Shown one piece after another: positions 35,768 to 44,409 of a stretch of DNA of 50,850 bases. Source of the stretch: an uncultured Clostridia bacterium (GTDB lineage: Bacteria > Bacillota > Clostridia > Peptostreptococcales > Anaerovoracaceae); assembly GCA_938034165.1 (NCBI GenBank), contig CALHKP010000077.1, positions 1-50,850 of the forward strand, in the 5' to 3' direction. The translations under genes and the position numbers were made by a program. The notes under the pieces are model-generated. The model searched no databases, was not told the DNA's origin, and saw nothing but the letters and a program-made list of their open reading frames with translations. Position 1 is the stretch's first letter. Each line of letters opens with the position of its first letter.

Positions 35768-37354
35768 TTATACATAACCTCTTGGATTAACCTGTGTTCC
35801 GTTTATTATAACCTCAAAATGACAGTGCGGACCTGTACTGTTGCCTGTATTTCCGACATAACCAATATTCTGACCCTGATATACCTTGTCGCCCACAGAA
35901 ACCGATAAGCTGCTGCAGTGTGCATATCTTGTCTTCATGCCATTTCCGTGATTGATGTCGATACAAAGTCCGTATCCGCCGCTATATCCTGCAGTTACTA
36001 CTGTTCCTCCGTCTGCTGCTCGTATAGGAAGTCCTATATATCCTGCAATATCAAGACCTGTGTGCAGACGTCCCCATCTGTATCCGAATTCAGATGTAAT
36101 TGTTCCGCCCGGTACAGGGAATATCAGATTTCCGGTAGCCGCAGTCTTTGGTCTTTCTGTTGTTCCTCTCAAAACTATTTCTTTTACAGGTTCCTGAAGA
36201 ACTTCTGAAGACAAATCCTTACGCTTTACTGTCTTACCGTTTTCTTTTATCAGTTTTGCCTTAACTTTTTTCTTTCCGTCTTCACCCTTCTGGTAAACTC
36301 GTGTATCACCCTTGTAAAGGTCGCTGTCGTCCCTGTATTCAGTCTCAAATTCTATAGGTTCTGCAAATGTTGAAACTTCAACAGTTACAACTGTAAGTGC
36401 CGCCGCAGGTTTATTAAGAACTATTACATCTCCCACTCCGATAAATCCTGTTTCGGCTATCGTCGGGTTCATTTCTCCCAGTTCTTCCTGAGTAATGCCA
36501 AATTTGTTGCACAAATCAAATACGGTATCGCCTTCTTTGATTTCGTAAGTTTCTGTTTCCATTCCGCCACTCAAAACTTTTTCGACAGCCTGCTTTTCGC
36601 TGTTTACCGCTGTCAGACTGGTCTTTACTTCCTTAAGTTCAACATCCTCTTTGAATTTGACGCTCTTGTATTTTGACAAATCGTCTTCACCGAGAATCTC
36701 CTTCTGTACTTTTTTCAGAACATCCTTTGCAGCCTTCTCATCCGAACACAGAACAAAGTCTTTTCCATCTATATTTATTGCTGTCGCAGTTGTTGAGATA
36801 TCTGACAGATATGTAAATTTTTTCAAAACCATATCTTCTGAATCCATTGTTCTGTCTGTCTTGGAAACTCTCTTGTAAGAAATGTTTTCGTCTGAATTTA
36901 TTTTTAGGTTCAGATTATGTTCCTTAGACAGCTCATCGCTGGCAAGCTCCAGAATTCTATTTACATCCTCCTGGTCTTTTACATATCCCAAAACCTTGTC
37001 ATTGTATGAATACTCAAAGCATGTTGCACTGTTATAGACCACAACTGTCGCTATTGTAACCAAAAACAGCACTCCTATGTTATAGACCCATTTTCTCTTG
37101 TTTATATTAGCTTTTTTTATTCTGTGCTTCGTCTCATCTATGTATTTCGCTAATCTGTATTTCAGTTTCAGAATCAGTCTGCTTATTCTCTCCAGATTGT
37201 TATCCGTCGCATTAACACTTGCAGCCGCAATATTTCCGATTGAAATCAATATATATGAACAAAACTTCGCCAGCTTAATCTGCATCTTGTCGTTCTTTTC
37301 CACAAGTTCTGCCGCAAAGTCTGTTATTCTTTTATATACTTTTCCTTTTGCCAT
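35768..37354 (-). CDS. membrane-anchored M23 peptidoglycan endopeptidase with LysM and G5 domains
   Basis: The 528-residue protein has a cytoplasmic N-terminus of about 88 residues, then one membrane helix (about 90-112). The outside part contains a LysM domain (about 270-315, YEIKEGDTVFDLCNKFGIT), a G5-type domain (about 325-400) and an M23 domain (about 415-528). The M23 zinc ligands are in RLHTGLDIA and HCHFE, with YAHCSSL between. LysM and G5 bind wall glycans; the M23 domain cleaves peptide cross-links. The start overlaps the end of the dnaD-like gene by 31 nt in another frame, with GGGAG 10 nt upstream. The overlap links cell-wall cutting to a replication gene on one transcript. Confidence 0.9.
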   Translation of the reverse strand: MAKGKVYKRITDFAAELVEKNDKMQIKLAKFCSYILISIGNIAAASVNATDNNLERISRLILKLKYRLAKYIDETKHRIKKANINKRKWVYNIGVLFLVTIATVVVYNSATCFEYSYNDKVLGYVKDQEDVNRILELASDELSKEHNLNLKINSDENISYKRVSKTDRTMDSEDMVLKKFTYLSDISTTATAINIDGKDFVLCSDEKAAKDVLKKVQKEILGEDDLSKYKSVKFKEDVELKEVKTSLTAVNSEKQAVEKVLSGGMETETYEIKEGDTVFDLCNKFGITQEELGEMNPTIAETGFIGVGDVIVLNKPAAALTVVTVEVSTFAEPIEFETEYRDDSDLYKGDTRVYQKGEDGKKKVKAKLIKENGKTVKRKDLSSEVLQEPVKEIVLRGTTERPKTAATGNLIFPVPGGTITSEFGYRWGRLHTGLDIAGYIGLPIRAADGGTVVTAGYSGGYGLCIDINHGNGMKTRYAHCSSLSVSVGDKVYQGQNIGYVGNTGNSTGPHCHFEVIINGTQVNPRGYV

Positions 37355-38598
37355 ATTTTTGCTTCTCCCATTCGCTGCTCTATACAGCTGCAGCGTTCGC
37401 CCATATCTGTTATTCCGGTATCATTACATTTGTCACACATATATTTTATGTCTGTGTAATCCATATCGTAATTGTGCTCTGTAAGTATGATGGCTCTTTC
37501 TTCTGTAAGACATTCCATTTTTTCGTTCATAGCTCTGCTGTCCGTCTGAGTATCGTTCATAATCAGCGCTTTTGACAGCTGTGAACCTATACGTCTTACT
37601 TCGTCGTCTATCGCTTCTATTTCCGGAAGCTTGCTGTAGATTTCGCTTCTTCTGTCTTCCGCTTCTTTTTCTGCCTTTTCTCTCAGATACTCGAAGTATT
37701 TATTAAGTATTGCTCTTGATACAGGCTTACTTTCGTTAACCGGTCTTCCCTCATCATCGGCTTCTTTCTTCCAGTTTTCCAGTACCTTGTTCACATAGTT
37801 AAAGTTCGGACTTGAAATTCCTGATGTCTTGGCGCAGGCCGCAAGGATTTTGTCCATTCCGTATCCCATTTCGTCAAACCACCTGTTCATTATGCGTTGT
37901 TCTTCTTCCGAAGGAACTCTGTTAAATCCAAGAGCTTTCATTATTCTTTTCTGTCTGTAGAAATTTTGATCATATTCTTCCAAATAATCCTGCACCTCTT
38001 CCACAGTTCTGAAATTATTATTTGCCCATTCTCCTATTACTTTTGCTATGTATCTGAGGCTCGGCTTGTCTTTGCGCAGGCAATAGTCAACAGCAAATCT
38101 GATTACCTCAGGTGTCATCTTGAGGTCATCAAGCCAACTTATTATCTCTCTTGACTCTGTCGGGTTCAAAGTTCTCCCAAGCTTATTTTCTATATCATTG
38201 AACATCGGCTTAACAGCCTCATTTCCGAATACCCTCTTTTCTTCGCGGGGTTTTTCTTCTTCTATTCTGTTTTCCGGTCCGCTGTAAAGGTCTTCTTTTA
38301 TTCTCCTGAATTCAACAGTAAAATCCACCTTACCGTCTCCGTCAAGGTAGTGTCTCTTAATCAAATCCATGCCTTCCCAGTATTCCCATGCATCCAGAAT
38401 TTCTGACTCCTCTATTCCGAGTATTGTAGCCATTTTTTCGTTTGTCATAGGAATTTTATGCTCAGAACACATCTGAGCATAAATAAATATCTTTACATAA
38501 TTTCCCGGAGCCAGAGGCATAAATTCGCCTATGAACATGTTTTCCAGTGTTGAATCCAGCAGGTAAATATTCTTTGTTTTCTCTTTTACAAAATTCAT
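37324..38598 (-). CDS. DnaD-domain protein fused to the N-terminal region of a DnaC/DnaI-like helicase loader
   Basis: The 424-residue replication protein has a DnaD-like winged-helix N-terminus (about 1-110) and two DnaD_2 (DnaB_2) repeats (about 130-205 and 215-285: ALGFNRVPSEEEQRIMNRWFDEMG). Residues about 295-424 look like the start of clostridial DnaC-type loaders: a charged helix (YLREKAEKEAEDRRSEIY), then a zinc-finger-like cluster, Cys388-x2-Cys391-x11-Cys403-x-Cys405 (CDKCNDTG...GERCSC). The AAA+ ATPase that normally follows is absent; the protein stops and the M23 gene begins 31 nt before that stop. It probably acts with DnaB, encoded just upstream, in primosome assembly. The fusion reading is from remembered family patterns. 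Confidence 0.8.
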   Translation of the reverse strand: MNFVKEKTKNIYLLDSTLENMFIGEFMPLAPGNYVKIFIYAQMCSEHKIPMTNEKMATILGIEESEILDAWEYWEGMDLIKRHYLDGDGKVDFTVEFRRIKEDLYSGPENRIEEEKPREEKRVFGNEAVKPMFNDIENKLGRTLNPTESREIISWLDDLKMTPEVIRFAVDYCLRKDKPSLRYIAKVIGEWANNNFRTVEEVQDYLEEYDQNFYRQKRIMKALGFNRVPSEEEQRIMNRWFDEMGYGMDKILAACAKTSGISSPNFNYVNKVLENWKKEADDEGRPVNESKPVSRAILNKYFEYLREKAEKEAEDRRSEIYSKLPEIEAIDDEVRRIGSQLSKALIMNDTQTDSRAMNEKMECLTEERAIILTEHNYDMDYTDIKYMCDKCNDTGITDMGERCSCIEQRMGEAKIWQKEKYIKE

Positions 38599-38617
38599 AT
38601 ATATTCCTACTTTGTTT

Positions 38618-38839
38618 CTATTTGGCTGATTTCTCCTTTTCTATCTGTTCAATCAGTTCAGCCAGTTCTTCTTTTAGTTTTTCTACATCTATGCAATGTC
38701 CTATTGCAGCTTCATCAATGGTTTCCGAAACCGCTCCCGAGCATTCGTTGCATTTCAGCCCGAACTTTTCGAATACCTGCTCGCATCTATCATCATAATT
38801 CAATATTTCTGCGATTATTGTTTTACCGTTGATTTTCAT
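38618..38839 (-). CDS. small DUF1858 protein with a CxxC motif
   Basis: The 73-residue cytosolic protein has the DUF1858 pattern: MKINGKTIIAEILNYDDRCEQVFEKFGLKCNECSGAVSETIDEAA, where CNEC and a later GHCID place cysteines typical of this family. The domain is sometimes attached to hybrid-cluster or redox proteins. It is followed by a lysine/glutamate-rich helix. It sits between dnaB and the dnaD-like gene with short gaps (28 and 19 nt), so it is co-transcribed with replication genes. Function unknown. Confidence 0.8.
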   Translation of the reverse strand: MKINGKTIIAEILNYDDRCEQVFEKFGLKCNECSGAVSETIDEAAIGHCIDVEKLKEELAELIEQIEKEKSAK

Positions 38840-38867
38840 AGCTGGTTATCCTTTCTCTCTTAACCGT

Positions 38868-40184
38868 TTACCATGCCACATCGCTGAACATAGTATACCT
38901 TGAAACCCACGTCAAATCGATTTTTTCTGTAGGTCCGCTTCTGTGTTTTGCTATATTAACTTCACATGTACCGGCCTTTTCGCTGTCTTCATTGTAGTAA
39001 TCGTCTCTGTAGAGGAATATTACCATATCGGCATCCTGCTCTATAGATCCGGATTCTCGAAGGTCCGAAAGAATCGGTCTGTGATCCTGTCTCATTTCAG
39101 GTGCTCTGGAAAGCTGTGACAGTACGATTACAGGACAATCTATTTCTCTTGCCAGAAGCTTGAGATATCTGGAAAGATTACTGATTTCCTGTTGCCGGCT
39201 GTCGGCTCTACCTTCCGCTTTCATTAGCTGAAGATAGTCTATAACTACAAGATCCAGTCCCTTTTCGGCTTTTAGCCTTCTGCACTTGTTCTTCATTTCC
39301 ATAATTCCAACTCCCGGAGTGTCATCGATGTGAATCTTGGCTTTGGCAAGATTATCCACTGCAACTGAGATTTTTTCCCAATCGTTTCTCTGCATTTCCC
39401 CTGTTTTAAGTTTCTGCATCTCAACTCGCGATTCTATGGAAAGTAGTCTCTGACCCAGCTGTTCCTTTGACATTTCAAGGCTGAACAACAAAACGCTGGC
39501 GTTTGCCTTGGTTGCTGTGTTAAGAGCAATATTTAATGCAAAGGCAGTCTTTCCCATTGCAGGTCTAGCTGCTACTATTATAAGGTCTGAACGGTGAAGA
39601 CCTGATGTTACTTCGTCGAATTTTTTGTATCCTGTCGGAAGTCCCACGACTTTTCCCTTTGTAGCAATAGCCTTGTCAATCATGGCCATGTTTTCCATCA
39701 GTACATCCTGGATAGGCGCATAATCAGTAGTCTGCTTCTGCTGTGCAATCTCAAATATGCTCTTTTCGGCATAATCCAAAATTTCCTCAGCCTCAATATT
39801 TTCGTTGAAGCTCTTTTCCCTTATATCTTCTGCCGAATGGATAAGCTTTCGAAGAGATGACTTTTCTGCCACAATCTTTGCGTATTCCCCTGCATTTACA
39901 GTGGACATAGCCTCACCGGACAAAGAAGCCACATATGCTCTTCCGCCTACCATATCAAGGCTTTTTTTCTTTTTCAGTTCTTCGCACACAGTTACGATAT
40001 CAACAGGAATATTCTGTCTAAACAAATCAATCATAACCTGAAATATTTCCTTGTGTGCCGCATCGTAAAAATCGTCGGGTCTTACGGCATCTATAACTAG
40101 TGCCATAGCATCTTTGCTCAGCAGTGCTGCCCCAAGAGCCGACTTTTCCGCATCGGTATTGTGCGGTGGAATTTTTTCCGGCAT
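38868..40184 (-). CDS. dnaB: replicative DNA helicase DnaB (DnaC in Bacillus naming)
   Basis: DnaB is the hexameric 5'-3' helicase at the replication fork. The 438-residue protein opens PEKIPPHNTDAEKSALGAAL, the standard N-terminal domain start. Walker A is AARPAMGKTAFALNIA, Walker B is LVVIDYLQLM and the sensor segment is ILSQLSRAPEMR; DLRESGSIEQDADMV and EVNIAKHRSGPTE are the conserved C-terminal motifs. It follows rplI by 12 nt, the usual gdpP-rplI-dnaB order of Firmicutes. Confidence 0.97.
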   Translation of the reverse strand: MPEKIPPHNTDAEKSALGAALLSKDAMALVIDAVRPDDFYDAAHKEIFQVMIDLFRQNIPVDIVTVCEELKKKKSLDMVGGRAYVASLSGEAMSTVNAGEYAKIVAEKSSLRKLIHSAEDIREKSFNENIEAEEILDYAEKSIFEIAQQKQTTDYAPIQDVLMENMAMIDKAIATKGKVVGLPTGYKKFDEVTSGLHRSDLIIVAARPAMGKTAFALNIALNTATKANASVLLFSLEMSKEQLGQRLLSIESRVEMQKLKTGEMQRNDWEKISVAVDNLAKAKIHIDDTPGVGIMEMKNKCRRLKAEKGLDLVVIDYLQLMKAEGRADSRQQEISNLSRYLKLLAREIDCPVIVLSQLSRAPEMRQDHRPILSDLRESGSIEQDADMVIFLYRDDYYNEDSEKAGTCEVNIAKHRSGPTEKIDLTWVSRYTMFSDVAW

Positions 40185-40196
40185 TTTTCTTACCTC

Positions 40197-40640
40197 TTAG
40201 TCTGTGATCTCTACAGTAAGTACACCTTTAACCTCAGGGTACAGTTTGATTTCCACATCAAAGTGTCCAAGCTGCTTAACAGGGTTTTTTAGTTCGATTT
40301 TTTTCTTGTCGATATCAAGTGACAACTGAGTCTTAATCGCGTCTGCAATATCCTTGGATGTGATTGAACCGAAAAGTCTTCCGCCTTCCCCTGATTTTGT
40401 TTTGATTACAACCTTCTTGTCCTTCAGACTTTCTGCAATTGCCTGTGCCTGAGCTTTTTCTTCTGCCTTTTTCTGAGCTTCGTTAGCCTTTGCCTTTTCC
40501 AAGCTCTTAACGTTTGCATTTGTTGCTTCTATTGCAAGGCCTCTTGGAAGAAGCATATTTCTTGCATATCCGTCACTTACTTTGACAACGTCACCCTTTT
40601 TTCCAGTTCCCTTTATGTCTTTGTTTAATATTACCTGCAT
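40197..40640 (-). CDS. rplI: 50S ribosomal protein L9
   Basis: L9 has 147 residues, the standard length. The N-terminal RNA-binding domain reads MQVILNKDIKGTGKKGDVVKVSDGYARNMLLPRGLA (fully conserved), followed by the long connecting helix (about 42-75, rich in Lys, Ala and Glu) and the C-terminal domain with GRLFGSITSKDIADAI. It is positioned between gdpP (9-nt gap) and dnaB. Confidence 0.98.
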   Translation of the reverse strand: MQVILNKDIKGTGKKGDVVKVSDGYARNMLLPRGLAIEATNANVKSLEKAKANEAQKKAEEKAQAQAIAESLKDKKVVIKTKSGEGGRLFGSITSKDIADAIKTQLSLDIDKKKIELKNPVKQLGHFDVEIKLYPEVKGVLTVEITD

Positions 40641-40649
40641 GTTTTTCTC

Positions 40650-42422
40650 CTATCTATTTTCTTCTTTTTCACCATATTTTTTGTCAATTATTTCCAGCAC
40701 CTTTGCTATTACTTCCTCAGGAGTTTCCTTTACCTGAGCACCCGCCGTCGTCAGATGTCCGCCGCCGCCAAGCTTTTCTGTTATAAGCTGTACATTTATA
40801 GCTCCGAGAGAACGCGCACTGATACATGTCACACCCCTGTCATTTATTCCTGCAACAAACGATGCCTTTACGCCTTTTACATTTAGCAGTTCATCCGCAA
40901 CCTGTGAATTGATAACCTGTGCATCTTGATGCATGCCCTCACATATGGATGTAGCAATTCCATTATCATGAAAATCTGCTGCCGCAATACTCTTGGCTCT
41001 GACTTTGAGTGTTTCCATATCCGTCTGGAAAAATCTCTTAACTTCTGTTGTGTCCGCACCGGATCTTCTGAGCCATGCCGCTGCTTCGAATGTTCTTACG
41101 CCTGTCTTTACGGCAAAACGGTTTGTATCAATTGTCATTCCCGCAAGCAAAGCTTCCGCCTCCAGCTTGACTATCGTCTTTCTGCTGCTGGCATACTGAA
41201 GCATTTCCGTTACTAATTCTGAAGTCGAAGATGCATAAGTCTCTATATATGAAAGTGTCGGACTTTCGATGCTGTCCTCCGCCCTTCTGTGATGGTCTAT
41301 CACAACCACTCTATCTGTCAAATTGAGAAGTTCCGGTTCCTCTATGTAACTTGCCCTGTGGGTATCAAGTACTACCAGCAAAGCATCTCTCTCCATCAGA
41401 AGTTTTGCTTTTTCTGTTGTAATCAGACTGTAATTATCTGTATCCTTTGCCTGCTTGTATATTGCCTGCAAAGAATCGTTCACTTCGTTTATTACTATAT
41501 GTGCATCTGTCCCACTCACAAGGCACATTCTGTAGATTCCCAACGATGCACCAAAAGCATCCATGTCGGCATTCTTGTGTCCTACAATAAATACCTGATC
41601 AGACTGCTCTATCAGCTTTCTCAATGCATGCCCTACTATTCTCGACTTTCCTTTGTTACCTTTTTCGACTGTCTGAGTTTTTCCACCGTAATAGCTTATC
41701 TTGCTCTTCTTTTTAATTACGGCCTGATCTCCTCCTCTTCCAAGTGCAAGGTCAAGAGCTGCGCTGGCATAATCAGATGTTTCTATCAGATTCTTCCCAC
41801 CAAAGCCGACTCCTATGCTCAAACTGAGTGGAAAATCAGCTTCTGTTTCTATATTTCTCACATCGTCGAGAATTGAGAATTTATTTTCCTCAAGCTTGCA
41901 CATATATGAATGCTGAAAATTTACCACATATAATGTTTCTTTTATTTTCTCGATTGAACCCTGAAGCCCCTGTGCCCATTTTCTGATAATCTTATCTACA
42001 GATGTAGATATGGTCATTCCAATTTCAGGTTCAACACTAGCTATAAGTTCATCGTAGTTGTCTATATTAATCTTGCATATGCACAGCTTTTCATCATTGT
42101 ATTTTTCCTTTAGCTGCTCCAATTCTGTTATGTCATAAAAATAAACAGTAATCTCCGGATCATCTTCGCTCAGCTGTTTGGCATTTGAAACCAACTTAAA
42201 GGATTTGCCGTTTCTGTTAATCTTTGCCTCGGTTTCTTCCGATAAAAGAGTCGACATTTTGATTCCTGTCAAAGCAAAGAAATCACCTTCTTCTATTCCG
42301 CTGTAGATAAATACCTGGCCGATTTCCTCGTTAACGCTTATTATTTTGCCGCTTCTGCTCACTATGCATGTCGGAAGCGGAATATTGGATATTGATTTTT
42401 TATCAATAATTCTATTCTCCAT
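40650..42422 (-). CDS. gdpP: GdpP-like c-di-AMP phosphodiesterase lacking the membrane anchor
   Basis: The enzyme hydrolyses c-di-AMP to pApA, controlling osmotic and wall homeostasis. The domains are: PAS-like (about 8-95, PTCIVSRSGKIISVNEEIG), a degenerate GGDEF (about 105-255; RGGDQAVIK replaces the active motif), then DHH (about 275-430, VGHKNADMDAFGAS and VVIDHHRRAEDS) and DHHA1 (about 490-585, GGGGHLTTAGAQ). Canonical GdpP has about 655 residues with two N-terminal membrane helices; this one has 590 and starts straight at the PAS domain with no hydrophobic segment. The start is supported by AGAGGAA, and no frame upstream could add helices. The usual upstream neighbour YybS is also missing. 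It heads a transcript with rplI and dnaB. Confidence 0.92.
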   Translation of the reverse strand: MENRIIDKKSISNIPLPTCIVSRSGKIISVNEEIGQVFIYSGIEEGDFFALTGIKMSTLLSEETEAKINRNGKSFKLVSNAKQLSEDDPEITVYFYDITELEQLKEKYNDEKLCICKINIDNYDELIASVEPEIGMTISTSVDKIIRKWAQGLQGSIEKIKETLYVVNFQHSYMCKLEENKFSILDDVRNIETEADFPLSLSIGVGFGGKNLIETSDYASAALDLALGRGGDQAVIKKKSKISYYGGKTQTVEKGNKGKSRIVGHALRKLIEQSDQVFIVGHKNADMDAFGASLGIYRMCLVSGTDAHIVINEVNDSLQAIYKQAKDTDNYSLITTEKAKLLMERDALLVVLDTHRASYIEEPELLNLTDRVVVIDHHRRAEDSIESPTLSYIETYASSTSELVTEMLQYASSRKTIVKLEAEALLAGMTIDTNRFAVKTGVRTFEAAAWLRRSGADTTEVKRFFQTDMETLKVRAKSIAAADFHDNGIATSICEGMHQDAQVINSQVADELLNVKGVKASFVAGINDRGVTCISARSLGAINVQLITEKLGGGGHLTTAGAQVKETPEEVIAKVLEIIDKKYGEKEENR

Positions 42423-42484
42423 TACTATTCCTCTTATAAAAGATTTTAAATATAGTTACACTACGCCTATGATAATCACATTTT

Positions 42485-42493
42485 ATTATATCA
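42485..42493 (-). promoter_or_regulatory. extended -10 promoter ahead of gdpP-rplI-dnaB
   Basis: On the minus strand, TGATATAAT (42493-42485) is a perfect extended -10; a -35 is not evident. The leader before gdpP is about 55 nt. This may drive the long replication and envelope operon. Confidence 0.6.
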
Positions 42494-42545
42494 CATTTTA
42501 GGCTTCCCTTGTGTATTTTATGTGTATTATTTCACTTTTTATACA

Positions 42546-42575
42546 AATACAAAAGAGCGACAGAGTCGCTCTTTT
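42546..42575 (-). terminator. terminator of parA-parB
   Basis: AAAAGAGCGAC (42551-42561) and GTCGCTCTTTT (42565-42575) form a perfect 11-bp stem with a 3-nt loop. On the minus strand TTTTGTATTTG follows. It lies 55 nt past the parB stop and works in either direction. Confidence 0.85.
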
Positions 42576-42630
42576 CATTTCAATTATATTCCCTTTGTGT
42601 GTCTTTTTTCTTGTACTTTTTTTATAAGTT

Positions 42631-43521
42631 TTAGTGCACTGTTTTCAGTATGTCTATCAGTCTATTGAGATCGTCTTTGTTATAGAATTCAATTTCTATT
42701 TTACCCTTCTTACCCTTCTGATTGATATTCACCTTTGTGCCGTAAATATCCTTCAACTGATCTTCAACACTTCTTATTTCAAAGCTCTTTTCTTTTGGCT
42801 TTCTCTTTGGTTTCTCAGGCTTTTCTTCAGAAACGAGCTTTTCGACCGCTCTTACAGACATCCCCTCTTCTATTATTCTTTTGCATATTTCATGTTGCTT
42901 TTTCTTGTCCGAAATATTTATAATAGCTCTTCCGTGACCTGCAGTTATCTTCCCTTCTGATACAAGCGTTCTTATTTCTTCAGGAAGCTTTAACAGTCTA
43001 AGTGAATTTGTAATATAAGGTCTGCTCTTACTTACACTCTTTGAGACTTCATCCTGTGTCATGCCGTATGTCTTTATCATCTGGTTAAGACCTTCAGCTT
43101 CTTCTATAGGATTCAAATCTTCTCTCTGCATATTTTCTATAATTGCAACGAGCATATTTTCTTCGTCAGTGAATTCCCTGATGATACAAGGAACATCCTT
43201 CAGACCCGCTTTTCTTGCAGCACGCCATCTTCTTTCACCTGCAACTATTTCATAACCATGTTTATTTTTTCTTACAACAAGAGGTTGTATAATTCCGTGT
43301 TCAAGTATGGAGTCAGCGAGTTCTGATATTTTTTCTTCGTTAAACTGCTTTCTCGGCTGATTTTCATTAGGCTTTATATCATTTAATTTGATATATACTA
43401 TAGAATTCTCAGTCGTTATATTTTCTTCAGGAGCTGTATCTTCTTTTTCGATACTGGCTTGGTCAGCAAATAGAGCATCCAGGCCTCTTCCCAGGCCTCT
43501 GTTTTTCTGTTTTGCTGCCAT
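42631..43521 (-). CDS. parB: chromosome-partitioning protein ParB (Spo0J)
   Basis: ParB is the CTP-dependent DNA clamp that loads at parS and recruits SMC. The 296 residues include: an N-terminal KNRGLGRGLDALF ParA-stimulating peptide, the ParB/Srx CTP-binding core with NENQPRKQFNEEKISELADSI and the GERRWRAA phosphate motif, the HTH region with MTQDEVSKSVSKSRPYITNSLRLLKL, and the C-terminal dimerisation domain. The start overlaps the parA stop (TAATG). Its target parS is 0.9 kb away at 44376-44391. Confidence 0.96.
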   Translation of the reverse strand: MAAKQKNRGLGRGLDALFADQASIEKEDTAPEENITTENSIVYIKLNDIKPNENQPRKQFNEEKISELADSILEHGIIQPLVVRKNKHGYEIVAGERRWRAARKAGLKDVPCIIREFTDEENMLVAIIENMQREDLNPIEEAEGLNQMIKTYGMTQDEVSKSVSKSRPYITNSLRLLKLPEEIRTLVSEGKITAGHGRAIINISDKKKQHEICKRIIEEGMSVRAVEKLVSEEKPEKPKRKPKEKSFEIRSVEDQLKDIYGTKVNINQKGKKGKIEIEFYNKDDLNRLIDILKTVH

Positions 43522-44291
43522 TACTCTTCCTCCCTTTCAAGGAATTCTTCAGCGAATTCAAGATAAGCTTCCGCTCCTTTTGATTTAGGATCATATTCTG
43601 TTATTGCCATTCCGTAGCTTGGTGCTTCTGCCAGTCTGATGTTTCTTGGAATAACTGTTGAATACACCTTTGATCCGAAGTATTTCTTAACTTCCTGCAC
43701 TACCTGTACGGAAAGATTTGTTCTTCCGTCAAACATACTCAGAATTACTCCTTCAATTTCTATATCCTTATTAAGACTCTTCTTTACAAGGTCTATAGTA
43801 CTTACCAACTGACTTACCCCTTCCAGTGCATAGAATTCACACTGAATAGGGATAAGTACGCTTTCTACGGCTGTCAGTGAGTTTATAGTCAGAAGACCTA
43901 GAGAAGGTGGGCAGTCTATAAATATATAGTCATACTCATCTCTAACCTTATCTATTGATTTTTTTAGTCTCTTTTCTCTACCCTCGATTTGTACGAGCTC
44001 AATTTCAGCTCCTGCCAAATCAACACTTGCAGGAATGATGTCGAGTCCCGGCACAGAAGTCTGCAGAATTGCTTTTTTTGTGTCGAAATTATCTTCCACC
44101 AGTAAATCATATACTGTATAATCAAGATTTTTCTTTTGAATGCCTATACCACTTGTTGTGTTTCCCTGCGGATCAATGTCCAGCATTAGCACTTTCTTTC
44201 CTTTTATTGCAAGGCATGCTCCCAGATTAATATTTGTTGTAGTTTTACCTACTCCACCCTTCTGGTTAAATATTGCTATTGACTTACCCAA
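43521..44291 (-). CDS. parA: chromosome-partitioning ATPase ParA (Soj)
   Basis: ParA is a deviant Walker-A ATPase that binds nucleoid DNA as an ATP dimer and works with ParB; in Bacillus, Soj also regulates DnaA. The 256 residues start MGKSIAIFNQKGGVGKTTTNINLGA, with the signature KGGVGKTT at 11-18; Walker A-prime is MLDIDPQGNTTSG and Walker B is YIFIDCPPSLG. The start codon is TTG with GGAGG 7 nt upstream; no ATG lies near. A TATAAT at 44324-44329 may drive it. parS lies between its promoter and rsmG. Confidence 0.96.
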   Translation of the reverse strand: MGKSIAIFNQKGGVGKTTTNINLGACLAIKGKKVLMLDIDPQGNTTSGIGIQKKNLDYTVYDLLVEDNFDTKKAILQTSVPGLDIIPASVDLAGAEIELVQIEGREKRLKKSIDKVRDEYDYIFIDCPPSLGLLTINSLTAVESVLIPIQCEFYALEGVSQLVSTIDLVKKSLNKDIEIEGVILSMFDGRTNLSVQVVQEVKKYFGSKVYSTVIPRNIRLAEAPSYGMAITEYDPKSKGAEAYLEFAEEFLEREEE

Positions 44292-44323
44292 TTTGCTTCC
44301 TCCTACGTTTTGTTTGTTTTTCT

Positions 44324-44352
44324 ATTATATACTATTTTACGTTTTTTTACTA
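44324..44352 (-). promoter_or_regulatory. possible parAB promoter
   Basis: On the minus strand, a perfect TATAAT (44329-44324) is preceded at 17 nt by a weak TAGTAA (44352-44347), about 33 nt ahead of the TTG start. The poor -35 makes it tentative. Confidence 0.4.
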
Positions 44353-44363
44353 CAGTTTTGCAT

Positions 44364-44396
44364 TAAAAAATGGAATGTTTCACGTGAAACATTCCA
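44364..44396 (-). promoter_or_regulatory. parS: parS site inside a 26-bp perfect palindrome that also ends rsmG
   Basis: TGTTTCACGTGAAACA (44376-44391) is an exact parS sequence, the ParB loading site. It is the core of a perfect palindrome spanning 44371-44396. On the minus strand the right arm is followed by TTTTTT (44370-44365), so the same DNA can form a terminator hairpin 14 nt after the rsmG stop. Confidence 0.92.
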
Positions 44397-44409
44397 CTAA
44401 TTATGTAAT

